A stretch of DNA of 64,000 nucleotides, taken from Azoarcus sp. KH32C. Its GTDB lineage: Bacteria; Pseudomonadota; Gammaproteobacteria; Burkholderiales; Rhodocyclaceae. The translations under genes were made by a program, and so were the position numbers. Where the stretch lies: the NCBI RefSeq assembly GCF_000349945.1, contig NC_020516.1, forward strand, positions 930,001 through 994,000, written 5' to 3'. Shown here one piece after another: positions 1 through 9,000 of this stretch (its first letter is position 1; each line of letters begins with the position of its first letter). Below the pieces are notes generated by a model that had not been told where the DNA came from, ran no database searches, and saw only the letters and a list, made by a program, of their open reading frames with translations.

Positions 1-1293
1 ATCGCCCACGGTTCCGGCAAGGTCGAGGAAGAGCAGGTCACGCACATGCTCGGCACGGTCGGCGACGACCACCTGTATGCCGTCCTCGACGCGCTCGCCG
101 CCGGCGACGTCACCGCCTTGCTCGCGGTCGCCGACCGCATGGAAACGCGCAGCCTCTCCTTCGACGCCGCCTTGCAGGCCCTCGCGTCGCTGTTCAATCG
201 CGTCGCCCTCGCGCAATTCGCGCCGGCTGCGATCGGCGACGATGCCGAACGCCAGCGTCTCGCGCCCTATACCGAAGCCTTCGACCCGGAATTCCTGCAG
301 CTCGCCTATCAGATCGCGATTCACGGCCGCGACGAGCTGCCGCTCGCGCCTGACGAGTACGCCGGCTTCACGATGACGCTGCTGCGCCTGCATGCCTTCC
401 GCCCCGAACAGCCCCCGGCGCTGGGAAGTCCCGCCGCGGCCGGTGGTGGCGGGAGCGCAGCCCGTGGCCCGGTCCCCGCCCGTCCTGCACCCGCGGCTCA
501 ACGCCCCGAGCCCGCGCCTGTCGTTCCGGCCGCGCCGGCCCAGAATCGCAGTGAGGCCGCTCCGGCACCGCGTCGGGCGGAAGTCGAGCCGGCCCCGTCT
601 GCCCCATCGGCGCCCGCCGCCGGACGAGCCGAGGCGCGCAGCGAACCCGCCTCGTCGATCCCGCCGTGGGAAGACCTGCCCCCTGAGGCCCAATTCGGCC
701 ATGCTGCCGCCGCACAGTCGCGCCCGGCCCCGGTTGCCGCTGCTCCGGCGGCCATCGTCGCCGAAACCGTCGCCCCGGCTGCACGGATCATCGAGCCGGC
801 GCCGCAGTCTGCTCCGGCGAGCGCTCCGCAGGCTCCGATCGAGTCGCCGCCCGCGAGCGAAGGGACTACTCCCGCCGGCGCGGCGAGTCCCGACGCCCTG
901 GCGGGCCTCGCGGCCGGGCAATGGCACGACACCCTGCGCGCATTGGGGCTGGGCGGCATGGTGCGCGAATTCTCCCAGCACTGCGAATGGCTGGGATTCG
1001 TCGACGGCGTGCTCGAGCTGCGTCTTTCCGAGGCGCACCGGCACCTGTTGAGCATGAACCCCGGCCTCGTCGACCGGCTGCAGGATATCCTCGTCGCCCA
1101 TTGCGGGCAGCCGCTGAAGCTGCGCGTGCAGGTTGGCGCCATTGCCGGCGAAACCCCCGCCCAGCGCGACGAGGCCGAGCGGCGCGTGCGCCACGCCGAG
1201 GCGGTCGCGGCGCTCGAGCGCGATCCTTTCGTACGCGAACTGATTGAACGATTCGATGCAACCCTCGTGGAAGCGTCGGTCAAACCTCTCTAA
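1..1293 (+). CDS. dnaX: DNA polymerase III subunits gamma/tau, C-terminal part (5' end outside window)
   Basis: The open frame enters from the window edge and shows the last 430 codons of DnaX, the clamp-loader ATPase of the replicative polymerase. The first visible residues (GSGKVEEEQV, then LGTV) match the end of the AAA+ lid region. The collar domain follows. A long Ala/Pro-rich linker (about residues 135-285 of the visible part) then leads to a compact C-terminal domain resembling tau domain V, which binds the alpha polymerase subunit. The tail after the linker shows that full-length tau is encoded. Any programmed frameshift that would make gamma is not resolved here. ybaB and recR follow closely, the conserved dnaX-ybaB-recR order. 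Confidence 0.95.
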   Translation: MAHGSGKVEEEQVTHMLGTVGDDHLYAVLDALAAGDVTALLAVADRMETRSLSFDAALQALASLFNRVALAQFAPAAIGDDAERQRLAPYTEAFDPEFLQLAYQIAIHGRDELPLAPDEYAGFTMTLLRLHAFRPEQPPALGSPAAAGGGGSAARGPVPARPAPAAQRPEPAPVVPAAPAQNRSEAAPAPRRAEVEPAPSAPSAPAAGRAEARSEPASSIPPWEDLPPEAQFGHAAAAQSRPAPVAAAPAAIVAETVAPAARIIEPAPQSAPASAPQAPIESPPASEGTTPAGAASPDALAGLAAGQWHDTLRALGLGGMVREFSQHCEWLGFVDGVLELRLSEAHRHLLSMNPGLVDRLQDILVAHCGQPLKLRVQVGAIAGETPAQRDEAERRVRHAEAVAALERDPFVRELIERFDATLVEASVKPL

Positions 1294-1317
1294 GCCAATT
1301 TTTTTGGAGATCTGACC

Positions 1318-1641
1318 ATGATGAAGGGCGGAATCGCTGGCCTGATGAAGCAGGCCCAGCAGATGCAGGAAAACATGAAGAAGATGCAGGACCAGCTCGG
1401 CAGCATCGAAGTCGAAGGACAATCGGGCGCCGGCATGGTCAAGGTGCAAATGACATGCAAATACGACGTTCGTCGTGTCAGCATCGACCCGTCCGTGATG
1501 GACGACAAGGAGATGCTCGAGGACCTCGTCGCCGCGGCCGTGAACGACGCCGTGCGCCGCGTCGAGACGACGACCCAGGAGAAGATGGCCGGCTTCACCT
1601 CGGGCCTCAACCTGCCGCCCGGAATGAAGCTGCCCTTCTGA
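1318..1641 (+). CDS. ybaB: YbaB/EbfC family nucleoid-associated protein
   Basis: A 107-residue protein of the YbaB/EbfC family, small dimeric DNA-binding proteins of the nucleoid. The N-terminal half is Met/Gln/Lys-rich and helical (MKQAQQMQENMKKMQDQLG), followed by the beta-sheet core (VEGQSGAGMVKVQMTCKY) and the family's conserved C-terminal helix. Length is typical. A purine-rich ribosome site (TTGGAGA) lies about 9 bases before the ATG. It sits 24 bases after dnaX and 4 bases before recR, so the three are probably cotranscribed. Confidence 0.95.
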   Translation: MMKGGIAGLMKQAQQMQENMKKMQDQLGSIEVEGQSGAGMVKVQMTCKYDVRRVSIDPSVMDDKEMLEDLVAAAVNDAVRRVETTTQEKMAGFTSGLNLPPGMKLPF

Positions 1642-1645
1642 TCCG

Positions 1646-2242
1646 ATGTCATCTCCTTCCAGCCTCGACGAACTGATCGAGGCCTTGCGCGTGCTGCCCG
1701 GGGTGGGGCCCAAATCCGCCCAGCGGATGGCCTACCACCTCCTGCAGCGCGACCAGCGCGGGGCGCAACGCCTCGCGCAGGTGCTGGGCCACGCGCTCGA
1801 AGTGCTGCGCCATTGCGAGCGTTGCAATACCTTCACTGAAGATGCCGTGTGCCAGCGTTGCGCCAGTCCGCAGCGCGACCCGTCTCTGCTGTGCGTCGTC
1901 GAGATGCCGGCCGACCTCGCGATGGTCGAGCAGACGCACGCCTACAACGGCCTCTACTACGTCCTGATGGGGCGCCTGTCGCCCCTCGATGGCATCGGTC
2001 CGCGCGAACTGCGCCTCGACAAGCTGCTGGCGCGAGCCACCGACAGCGCCGTGCGTGAAGTGATCCTCGCGACCAACTTCACCAACGAGGGCGAAGCCAC
2101 CGCCCACGTGATCGCCGAGGCGCTCGCCGCCCGCGGCATCAAGGTCAGTCGCTTGTCGCGCGGAGTGCCCGTGGGCGGCGAGCTCGAGCACACCGACGCC
2201 GGCACCATCGCCCAGGCCCTCGTGGAGCGTCGCGCCTTGTAA
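1646..2242 (+). CDS. recR: Recombination mediator RecR
   Basis: A 198-residue RecR, which works with RecF/RecO to load RecA on SSB-coated gaps. It begins with a helix-hairpin-helix (LPGVGPKSAQRMAYHLL, residues 17-33). A four-cysteine zinc finger follows (C57, C60, C69, C72), then a Toprim fold with the acidic stretch VVEMPADLAM and the C-terminal SRGVPVGGELEHTD segment typical of RecR. Length matches the family. It follows ybaB by only 4 bases. Confidence 0.97.
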   Translation: MSSPSSLDELIEALRVLPGVGPKSAQRMAYHLLQRDQRGAQRLAQVLGHALEVLRHCERCNTFTEDAVCQRCASPQRDPSLLCVVEMPADLAMVEQTHAYNGLYYVLMGRLSPLDGIGPRELRLDKLLARATDSAVREVILATNFTNEGEATAHVIAEALAARGIKVSRLSRGVPVGGELEHTDAGTIAQALVERRAL

Positions 2243-2314
2243 CAGTCGCGCTGTTGCGCTGCGCAAAAAATGATGCCGAATACCGCTTTCGGCTGATATC
2301 TCCTGTGCGCCAAA

Positions 2315-2337
2315 GCCCTGAATTAAGGGCGTTTAAT
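2315..2337 (+). terminator. Weak hairpin after recR, possible terminator
   Basis: A short stem GCCCT/AGGGC with a six-base loop, followed by GTTTAAT, lies 73 bases after the recR stop. The stem is short and the T tract poor, so termination would be partial at best. Confidence 0.3.
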
Positions 2338-2367
2338 GATCCCGCCCTTTTTATGTTGCGGGTTTCT

Positions 2368-2376
2368 TGCTAGACT
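2368..2376 (+). promoter_or_regulatory. Candidate extended -10 promoter of petABC
   Basis: TGCTAGACT reads as an extended -10 (TGnTAnAnT type) about 50 bases before the preferred petA start. No good -35 is visible, as expected for extended -10 promoters. It is the best promoter-like motif in the recR-petA gap. Confidence 0.4.
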
Positions 2377-2428
2377 TCCGCGGTTTTTTTGTATCCGGAA
2401 ACGGGTTTCTTTTTCAGGGATGAGGCTC

Positions 2429-3022
2429 ATGAGCGTGGATCAGAAGATGGACAGTGGCCGCCGGCAACTGCTTGTCGCGACGTCGGCCGCCGGTGGCGTG
2501 GCTGCGGTGGCGACGGCAGTGCCGTTTGTTGCCAGTCTGACGCCGTCCGAGCGTGCAAAAGCTGCTGGAGCGCCGGTCGAGGCGGATATCAGCAAGCTGG
2601 CGCCCGGCGAAATGATGACGGTGGAGTGGCGTGGCAAGCCGGTGTGGATTCTGCGCCGGACCCCCGAGATGCTGGCTACGCTTGACCAGACCGAGGCCGC
2701 CGTGAGCGACCCGGAGTCCAACAAGGACATGCAGCCCGAGTACGCGAAGAACAAGGCTCGTTCGATCAACCCCGAATACCTCGTCGCCGTCGGTATCTGC
2801 ACCCACCTGGGCTGCTCGCCGAGCGAGAAGTTCAAGATGGGTGCCGAAAGCGGCATGGGCGACGACTGGCACGGTGGCTTCCTGTGCCCCTGTCACGGCT
2901 CCCGTTTCGACCTCGCGGGTCGCGTCTACAAGAGCATGCCGGCTCCGGACAACCTCCAGGTGCCGCCGCACAAGTTCCTCACGGCAACCACGATCCTCAT
3001 CGGTGACGACTCAAAGGCCTAA
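2429..3022 (+). CDS. petA: Ubiquinol-cytochrome c reductase, Rieske iron-sulfur subunit
   Basis: A 197-residue Rieske protein of the cytochrome bc1 complex, which passes electrons from ubiquinol to cytochrome c1. The N-terminus carries a twin-arginine motif (GRRQLL, residues 10-15) and one hydrophobic anchor, so it is Tat-inserted and membrane-tethered. The [2Fe-2S] cluster motifs are intact: CTHLGC (C124, H126, C129) and CPCHG (C153, C155, H156). I chose the ATG at 2429 because AGGGA stands about 9 bases upstream and the length then fits; an in-frame ATG at 2420 is possible. First gene of petABC, 3 bases before petB. Confidence 0.96.
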   Translation: MSVDQKMDSGRRQLLVATSAAGGVAAVATAVPFVASLTPSERAKAAGAPVEADISKLAPGEMMTVEWRGKPVWILRRTPEMLATLDQTEAAVSDPESNKDMQPEYAKNKARSINPEYLVAVGICTHLGCSPSEKFKMGAESGMGDDWHGGFLCPCHGSRFDLAGRVYKSMPAPDNLQVPPHKFLTATTILIGDDSKA

Positions 3023-3025
3023 GCG

Positions 3026-4294
3026 ATGACTACGAAATCACAACAACTGCTGAACTGGGTCGATGAGCGGTTCCCGCTGACGTCGACCTGGAAGGCGCAT
3101 CTGTCCGAGTACTATGCGCCGAAGAACTTCAACTTCTGGTACTTCTTCGGCTCGCTGGCGTTGCTGGTGCTGGTGATCCAGATCGTGACCGGCATCTTCC
3201 TGGTCATGCACTACAAGCCGGACGCCTCCGTGAACGCATCGGGCATCCCCGTCGCCTTCGCCAGCGTCGAGTACATCATGCGCGAAGTCCCGGGCGGCTG
3301 GCTGATCCGCTACCTGCACTCGACCGGCGCGTCGGCCTTCTTCATCGTCGTCTACCTGCACATGTTCCGCGGTCTGCTCTACGGTTCCTACCGCAAGCCG
3401 CGCGAACTGATCTGGATCTTCGGCACCCTGATCTTCCTCGCGCTGATGGCCGAAGCCTTCATGGGCTACCTGCTGCCGTGGGGCCAGATGTCGTTCTGGG
3501 GCGCACAGGTCATCGTTAACCTGTTCTCGGCGATCCCGGTCATCGGTCCGGACCTGTCGCTCGTGATCCGCGGCGACTTCGTCGTGTCGGATGCGACGCT
3601 GAACCGCTTCTTCTCCTTCCACGTCATTGCCGTGCCGCTGGTGCTGATCGGCCTGGTGCTCGCGCACATCGTCGCGCTGCACGAAGTCGGCTCGAACAAC
3701 CCGGATGGCGTCGAGATCAAGAAGAAGAAGGACGCGAACGGCATTCCGCTCGATGGCATCCCCTTCCACCCGTACTACACGGTGAAGGACATCGTCGGCG
3801 TGGTCGGCTTCCTGATCTTCTTCTCGGCGATCGTGTTCTTCGCGCCTGAAGGCGGCGGCTACTTCCTCGAGTACAACAACTTCATCCCGGCCGACCCGCT
3901 GAAGACCCCGCCGCACATCGCGCCGGTCTGGTACTTCACGCCGTTCTACTCGGTGCTGCGCGCCATCACCTACCCGCTGTTCGGCATCGACGCCAAGTTC
4001 TGGGGCGTGGTCGGCATGGGCGCGGCGGTGGTCGTGATCGCCTTCCTGCCGTGGCTCGACCGCAGCCCGGTCAAGTCGATCCGCTACAAGGGCGGTCTCT
4101 TCAAGGGCATCCTGGCGGTGTTCCTGGTCGCGTTCTTCACGCTGGGCTACCTTGGCGTGCTGCCCCCGACCCCCGGCCGTACGATCGTCGCGCAGATCTG
4201 CTCGGTGATCTACTTCGGCTTCTTCCTGCTGATGCCGTGGTACAGCAAACTGGACAAGTGCCAACCCGAACCGGATAGGGTGACTTTCAAATGA
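3026..4294 (+). CDS. petB: Ubiquinol-cytochrome c reductase, cytochrome b subunit
   Basis: A 422-residue cytochrome b, the membrane core of complex III with the two b hemes and the Qo and Qi quinone sites. It shows about eight hydrophobic helices. Heme-ligand histidines lie in the helices containing HSTGASAFFIVVYLHMF and FSFHVIAVPL...LAHIVALHEVG. The Qo-site PEWY motif region is PVWYFTPFYSVLRA, that is, PVWY instead of PEWY. The gene ends in an ATGA overlap with petC, indicating translational coupling. Confidence 0.97.
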   Translation: MTTKSQQLLNWVDERFPLTSTWKAHLSEYYAPKNFNFWYFFGSLALLVLVIQIVTGIFLVMHYKPDASVNASGIPVAFASVEYIMREVPGGWLIRYLHSTGASAFFIVVYLHMFRGLLYGSYRKPRELIWIFGTLIFLALMAEAFMGYLLPWGQMSFWGAQVIVNLFSAIPVIGPDLSLVIRGDFVVSDATLNRFFSFHVIAVPLVLIGLVLAHIVALHEVGSNNPDGVEIKKKKDANGIPLDGIPFHPYYTVKDIVGVVGFLIFFSAIVFFAPEGGGYFLEYNNFIPADPLKTPPHIAPVWYFTPFYSVLRAITYPLFGIDAKFWGVVGMGAAVVVIAFLPWLDRSPVKSIRYKGGLFKGILAVFLVAFFTLGYLGVLPPTPGRTIVAQICSVIYFGFFLLMPWYSKLDKCQPEPDRVTFK

Positions 4295-5043
4295 GTAATC
4301 GTGTGATCAAGACTCTGAAGCGTCTGGCCGCTGCCGCGCTGTTCGCGCCGGCACTGGCGCTGGCCTCGGGTGGCACGCTGCACCTGGACAAGGCGCCGGT
4401 GAGCAAGGATCCGGCCTCGCTGCAAGCGGGTGCCAAGACCTTCATCAACTACTGCATGAACTGCCACAGCGCGAGCTTCATGCGCTACAACTCGCTGACC
4501 CAGATCGGGCTGTCCGAGCAGGAGATCCGCGACAACCTGATGTTCACGGGCGAGCGTGTCGGCGACCTGATGAAGATCTCGGCCAACCCGAAGGATCAGA
4601 AGGCCTGGTTCGGCGCGACCCCGCCCGACCTGACCCTGATCGCGCGTCAGCGCGCTTCGGAATTCGGCAGCGGTGCCGACTGGCTGTACACCTACCTGCG
4701 CGAGTTCTACCGCGATCCGGCTCGTCCGACCGGCTGGAACAACGTCGTGTTCCCGAACGTCGGCATGCCGCACATCCTGTGGGAACTGCAGGGTGAGCAG
4801 GTCGCCAAGGTTTCGGAGCACGAAGGCGTGAAGTCGATCGAGCTCGAACTGGCCAAGCCGGGCAAGCTGTCGGTCCAGGAGTACGACAAGACCGTCGCCG
4901 ACCTGGTCTCCTTCCTCGTCTGGATGGGCGAACCGGTTGCCGAGAAGCGTAAGTCGATCGGCGTGATCGTGCTGATCTTCCTGGCGGGTCTCTTCGGCCT
5001 GAGCTTCGCGCTGAAGAAGAACTACTGGAAGGACATCCACTGA
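4291..5043 (+). CDS. petC: Ubiquinol-cytochrome c reductase, cytochrome c1
   Basis: A 250-residue cytochrome c1 with a signal peptide ending near residue 26 (ALALASGG). It has one covalent heme site, CMNCH (C55, C58, H59), and a likely axial Met in FPNVGMPHILW. A C-terminal transmembrane anchor (SIGVIVLIFLAGLFGLSFAL) precedes a basic tail. It accepts electrons from the Rieske protein in the periplasm. Its start overlaps the petB stop by four bases, and a strong terminator follows. Confidence 0.97.
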   Translation: MSNRVIKTLKRLAAAALFAPALALASGGTLHLDKAPVSKDPASLQAGAKTFINYCMNCHSASFMRYNSLTQIGLSEQEIRDNLMFTGERVGDLMKISANPKDQKAWFGATPPDLTLIARQRASEFGSGADWLYTYLREFYRDPARPTGWNNVVFPNVGMPHILWELQGEQVAKVSEHEGVKSIELELAKPGKLSVQEYDKTVADLVSFLVWMGEPVAEKRKSIGVIVLIFLAGLFGLSFALKKNYWKDIH

Positions 5044-5080
5044 GCGTCGGCGCGAACTAATTCGCTGCTTTGACCTCTGA

Positions 5081-5117
5081 CGCACCACGCGACACCGCGT
5101 GGTGCGCTTTGTTTTTG
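5081..5117 (+). terminator. Intrinsic terminator of petABC
   Basis: A perfect 11-bp stem (CGCACCACGCG, loop ACAC, CGCGTGGTGCG) is followed by CTTTGTTTTTG. It ends only about 20 bases before the sspA ATG, so sspA must be expressed by read-through, antitermination or an overlapping promoter. Confidence 0.9.
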
Positions 5118-5136
5118 TATCGGGAGCTGCAAGACC

Positions 5137-5736
5137 ATGATGAACCTATATTCCGGCACGACCGATCCGTTCAGTCATCGCTGCCGGATCGTGCTCTACG
5201 AAAAGGGGATGGACTTCGAGGTGATCGATGTCGATCTCTACAACAAGCCCGAAGATATCGCCGTCATCAATCCGTACAACCGCGTGCCGGTGCTGGTCGA
5301 TCGCGACCTCGTGCTGTACGAGTCCAACATCATCAACGAGTACATCGACGAGCGCTTTCCGCATCCGCAGCTGATGCCGCCCGACCCGATCATGCGCGCG
5401 CGTGCCCGCCAGCTGCTGCACACCTTCGAGCACGAGCTGTTCTCGCACATCGAGGTGCTCGAGAAGAACCAGAAGGGCGTCGTCGACAAGAGCCGCGCTC
5501 ACGTGCGCGACCAGCTGGTCCAGCTCTCGCCGATCTTCACCAAGCAGAAGTTCATGCTTGGCGACGACTTCTCGATGCTCGATGTGGCGATCGCGCCGCT
5601 GCTGTGGCGCCTGGAGCACTACGGCATCGAGCTGCCGAAGGCCGCCGCGAACCTGATGAAGTACGCGGAACGTATTTTCAGCCGTCAGGGCTTCATCGAC
5701 GCCCTGACTCCCTCCGAAAAGGTCATGCGCCGCTGA
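5137..5736 (+). CDS. sspA: Stringent starvation protein A (GST-fold RNA polymerase-associated factor)
   Basis: A 199-residue SspA homologue. An N-terminal thioredoxin-like domain (MMNLYSGTTDPFSHRCRIVLYEKG) with the NRVPVLVD and YESNIINEYIDERFPHP segments is followed by an all-helical GST C-domain. In E. coli SspA binds RNA polymerase and modulates transcription during starvation and acid stress. The position right after the bc1 operon and just before sspB is conserved in betaproteobacteria. GGGAG lies about 12 bases before the start. Enzymatic GST activity is not expected for this family. Confidence 0.95.
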   Translation: MMNLYSGTTDPFSHRCRIVLYEKGMDFEVIDVDLYNKPEDIAVINPYNRVPVLVDRDLVLYESNIINEYIDERFPHPQLMPPDPIMRARARQLLHTFEHELFSHIEVLEKNQKGVVDKSRAHVRDQLVQLSPIFTKQKFMLGDDFSMLDVAIAPLLWRLEHYGIELPKAAANLMKYAERIFSRQGFIDALTPSEKVMRR

Positions 5737-5782
5737 TGCGGGGCTGCGCCCGGCGACGGGTGCGGCCAAGCGATGGTTCCCG

Positions 5783-6241
5783 ATGAGCAAGGTATCCACA
5801 AAACCCTATCTGGTGCGCGCGATCTTCGATTGGTGCCTCGACCAGGGCTATACGCCCTATGTCGCGGTGCAGGTCGACGAGCGTACCGTCGTGCCTCCCG
5901 GCTATGCCCGTGACGGCCAGATCGTCCTGAACCTGTCGCCCGATGCGACCAATCACCTGGTGATGGGCAACGAGCTGATCACCTTCCAGGCGCGTTTCGG
6001 CGGCGTCGCGCATGCGCTGTCGCTGCCGATCGCGAACGTGCTGGCGGTGTACGCGCGGGAAAACGGCCACGGCATGGCGTTCGAGATCGAGTCCGCGGCA
6101 GAGGACCCGACCGAGTTCGAGGCCGAAGAAACTTCGGTCGACGGCGATGCGCTTGGCGCCGACCCCGGTGATGCAGGTCCGGATTCGCCGGCGCCCGGCG
6201 GGTCCGGCTTCGGTCGCGGCCACCTGAAGGTCGTCAAGTAG
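5783..6241 (+). CDS. sspB: ClpXP adaptor protein SspB
   Basis: A 152-residue SspB, the adaptor that delivers ssrA-tagged proteins to ClpXP. The N-terminal domain (KPYLVRAIFDWCLDQGYTPYVAVQVD...VPPGYARDGQIVLNLSP) matches the ssrA-binding fold. An acidic flexible linker (about 105-140) leads to a C-terminal basic/hydrophobic motif (RGHLKVVK) like the ClpX-binding XB tail. It starts 46 bases after sspA. Confidence 0.95.
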   Translation: MSKVSTKPYLVRAIFDWCLDQGYTPYVAVQVDERTVVPPGYARDGQIVLNLSPDATNHLVMGNELITFQARFGGVAHALSLPIANVLAVYARENGHGMAFEIESAAEDPTEFEAEETSVDGDALGADPGDAGPDSPAPGGSGFGRGHLKVVK

Positions 6242-6256
6242 GCTTCTGCCTGTCCT

Positions 6257-7453
6257 TTACGGATGCTGCACGGCCGGCGACTGCGCCGACCGTGCAGCCG
6301 CCGTCACCGCCTCCCGATACAGGCGCGCCAGTCGCGTCGCCATTTCGTCGGCGCCCCAACGTTGTGCTTCGAGGCGCGCGGCGTCCCCCATCTCACGCAG
6401 GGTTTCGTCCTTCGCCAGCAATTCTCCGACGAGCGCGGCGTACGCTTGCGGGTTGTCTGGGCCGACGCGTGTGCCGCGCTGCGGTTCGATGATGTCGCAG
6501 GTGCCCATTTCCGCGAGGGCGACGACAGGCGTTCCCGCAGCCATCGCTTCGAGCAGGACGAGTCCCTGTGTTTCGGTGCGTGACGCAAAGACGAAGAGAT
6601 CGGCCGCACGATAACAGTCAGGCAGTTCCCGGTTTCGGTCGAGATAGCCCAGGAAGCGTATGTGCGAGTCGAGTTCGAGGCGTCTCACCATCGCCTTGAG
6701 CCCTTGAAGCGCCGGACCTTCGCCGGTGATCAGGAGCATTGCGGACGGATGTTGGCGGCGCAGGCGATCCATCACGCGGATCAGGAAGCCGAGGTTCTTT
6801 TCGTGGGCGACGCGGCCGACGTACAGCAGGAGTGGGCAATCGCGCGAGAGCCCAAGCCGGGCGCGAAATGCGTCGCCGCCCATGCCTTCCGCGTAGTCCG
6901 TGAGCGGAACGCCGGTGGGCACGACATGGCGCGGCCGGCTGACGCCGTATGCAGCGAGCGTGTCGCTCATGGCCTGCGAGGGCACGATCACGGCATCCAT
7001 CGCATTGCATTGGTGGCGGGAGAAGTTGCGTGCGAGGGCGCGCAGCGCGCCTCGGGGCAGGAAAGGGATGTAGTGGAAGAGGTATTCCTCGAAGAAGGTG
7101 TGATAGGTCGCCACGCAGGGCAGATCGAGTGCGCGGGCGAGGTCGAGCGCGGCGTAGTGTGCGACGAAGGGCGTGTGCACATGCACGAGGTCGTATCGCT
7201 CTTCGCGCAGGCGTGGGAGCAGGGCCCGTATCGCGGCGCGGCTCATCACGCGATCTTCGGGGTCGAGCGGGAGATAGCGCGACGGGATGCGGATCAGCGC
7301 CGGGTCGTCGTCCGGCGCGGCCTCCGGATAGGCCGGTGCGATCAGGGTGCTTTTGATGCCGTGCGGTGCGAGCGCGCGGCGGAAGGTCTGGATCGATGTG
7401 CTAACCCCATTGATGCGGGGAAAATAGACATCCGAAATCATCAGGATGTTCAT
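6257..7453 (-). CDS. GT4 family glycosyltransferase (mannosyl/glucosyl-transferase type)
   Basis: A 398-residue GT-B glycosyltransferase of family GT4. The N-domain has DVYFPRINGVSTSI, typical of the GDP-mannose- or UDP-glucose-dependent MgtA/PimB-like group. The C-domain has VGRVAHEKNL and the E-x7-E signature region FVFASRTETQGLVLLEAMA. No transmembrane segment is obvious, so it is likely a cytosolic or peripheral enzyme glycosylating a lipid acceptor. It is convergent with sspB and close downstream of dadA; no pathway partner adjoins. The donor sugar cannot be told from sequence alone. Confidence 0.85.
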   Translation of the reverse strand: MNILMISDVYFPRINGVSTSIQTFRRALAPHGIKSTLIAPAYPEAAPDDDPALIRIPSRYLPLDPEDRVMSRAAIRALLPRLREERYDLVHVHTPFVAHYAALDLARALDLPCVATYHTFFEEYLFHYIPFLPRGALRALARNFSRHQCNAMDAVIVPSQAMSDTLAAYGVSRPRHVVPTGVPLTDYAEGMGGDAFRARLGLSRDCPLLLYVGRVAHEKNLGFLIRVMDRLRRQHPSAMLLITGEGPALQGLKAMVRRLELDSHIRFLGYLDRNRELPDCYRAADLFVFASRTETQGLVLLEAMAAGTPVVALAEMGTCDIIEPQRGTRVGPDNPQAYAALVGELLAKDETLREMGDAARLEAQRWGADEMATRLARLYREAVTAAARSAQSPAVQHP

Positions 7454-7538
7454 GCGGCGGCGTCCCGAGGGTGGAAGCCTCCAGCCTAGGCCCGTCCGAT
7501 GACGGTTTCGTTGCAGCCGCCGACGGCGGCCGGAGTGC

Positions 7539-8798
7539 TCAGCGCGGCAGGAAGGGGAAGTCGCGAACCGGCGCCGGATTGCCGCACATCAGGGCCGCGA
7601 GTGCGCTCGCCGAGCCGCAGGCAAGCGTCCAGCCGAGTGTGCCGTGGCCGGTGTTGTACCAGAGGTTCGACGGGCCGCCGTGCCCGATGAGCGGGACGTT
7701 CGATGGGGTCGCGGGGCGAAGGCCTGTCCAGCGCTGGGCGGCGGCGATGTCGGTGGCGCCGGGAAATCGGGATTCGAGCCAGTCGAGGATGGCCTGGCAA
7801 CGGGCGGGATTGATCGCGGTATCGAAGCCGTTGAGTTCGGCCGTTCCGGCAACGCGCAGCCGATCCCCCAGGCGCGAGCAGACGATGCGGCGGGATTCGT
7901 CGGTGAGACTGACCGACGGGGTGCGGCTCGGATCGAGCACGGGGACGGTGACGGAGTAGCCCTTGACGGGGTAGATCGGCAGGTGTTCGCCGAACGGGGA
8001 AACGAGTTTCCGGCCGTAGCTGCCGAGGCATACCACGTACTGGTCGGCCTTCAGCATGCCCGTGCGGCCATCGCGGTCGCGCACGTCGATACCGTCGATG
8101 GTGCCGCCCTGCTGGGCGATTCGGGTGATCGTGGTCCGGTAGTGGAAGCGCACACCCGCTTCGGCAGCACGTATGGCGAGGGCCTGCGTGAAGCGGCAAG
8201 CGTCGCCGGATTCGTCGTCCGGCGCGTACAGTGCGCCGGCGAGCTGGTCACGCAGATGCGCGAGTGCCGGCTCGATGCCGAGGCATTCGTCGGTCGAGCA
8301 GACTCTGGCCCGGATGCCGAGCGCTTCGAGCTGGGGCGCCTTGGCGCTGCCGTGGGCGAATTCCTTGGCCGAGAAGAAGAGGTGCAGGATGCCGCGTTCG
8401 AGGTGGTCGTACGCGATGCCGGTTTCGGCGCGCAGCGCGCGCAGTTGCGCGGCGCTATAGACGGCGAGCCGTGCGATGGCTTGGGTATTGCGCTGAGTCC
8501 GCGCCGGCAAGCATTCGCGCAGGAAGGCGAGGGCCCAGGCCCACTGCTCGAGGTCGGCATGGGGCCGGAACAGCAGCGGTGCGTCTTCGCGTCCGAGCCA
8601 GCGCAGCGCGGTCATCGGCGCGGAGGGGTTGGCCCAGGGTTCGGGATGGCTGATCGAGATCTGGCCGCCGTTGGCGTGGCTGGTTTCGAGCGCCGCTTCG
8701 CCCTGGCGTTCGATCACGCTGACTTCGAATCCGGCCTTGGCGAGGAACCAGGCCGTGGTGACGCCGGTGATACCGGCGCCGAGAACCATGACATGCAT
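7539..8798 (-). CDS. dadA: D-amino acid dehydrogenase, small subunit
   Basis: A 419-residue FAD-dependent oxidoreductase that deaminates D-amino acids (chiefly D-alanine) into the respiratory chain. The N-terminus has the Rossmann FAD motif (VLGAGITGVTTAWFLAKAG), followed by the family block ETSHANGGQISISHPEPWANP. The substrate/FAD end motif RPATPSNVPLIGHGG...LWYNTGHGTLGWTLACGS is intact. The ATG at 8798 gives the standard length; an ATG three codons later is also possible. No dadX racemase adjoins. Confidence 0.93.
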   Translation of the reverse strand: MHVMVLGAGITGVTTAWFLAKAGFEVSVIERQGEAALETSHANGGQISISHPEPWANPSAPMTALRWLGREDAPLLFRPHADLEQWAWALAFLRECLPARTQRNTQAIARLAVYSAAQLRALRAETGIAYDHLERGILHLFFSAKEFAHGSAKAPQLEALGIRARVCSTDECLGIEPALAHLRDQLAGALYAPDDESGDACRFTQALAIRAAEAGVRFHYRTTITRIAQQGGTIDGIDVRDRDGRTGMLKADQYVVCLGSYGRKLVSPFGEHLPIYPVKGYSVTVPVLDPSRTPSVSLTDESRRIVCSRLGDRLRVAGTAELNGFDTAINPARCQAILDWLESRFPGATDIAAAQRWTGLRPATPSNVPLIGHGGPSNLWYNTGHGTLGWTLACGSASALAALMCGNPAPVRDFPFLPR

Positions 8799-9000
8799 AC
8801 GGTGCAATCGGATTATGGACGGTGCTGCGAGGCTTCGGTGCCTCGCCCGCAGGTGTTGATCATAACCGCCCCGGTCCACGAACGGGGCTGCAACTGTTTG
8901 CGGATGTTGATGCGCTCGGCCGTCTTCCGCGGGATAATCCGCCCCTTGAGCTGTGGAACAATCGGATGTCCGCTCCGCCGGACCAACAAGGAGTTTATTC

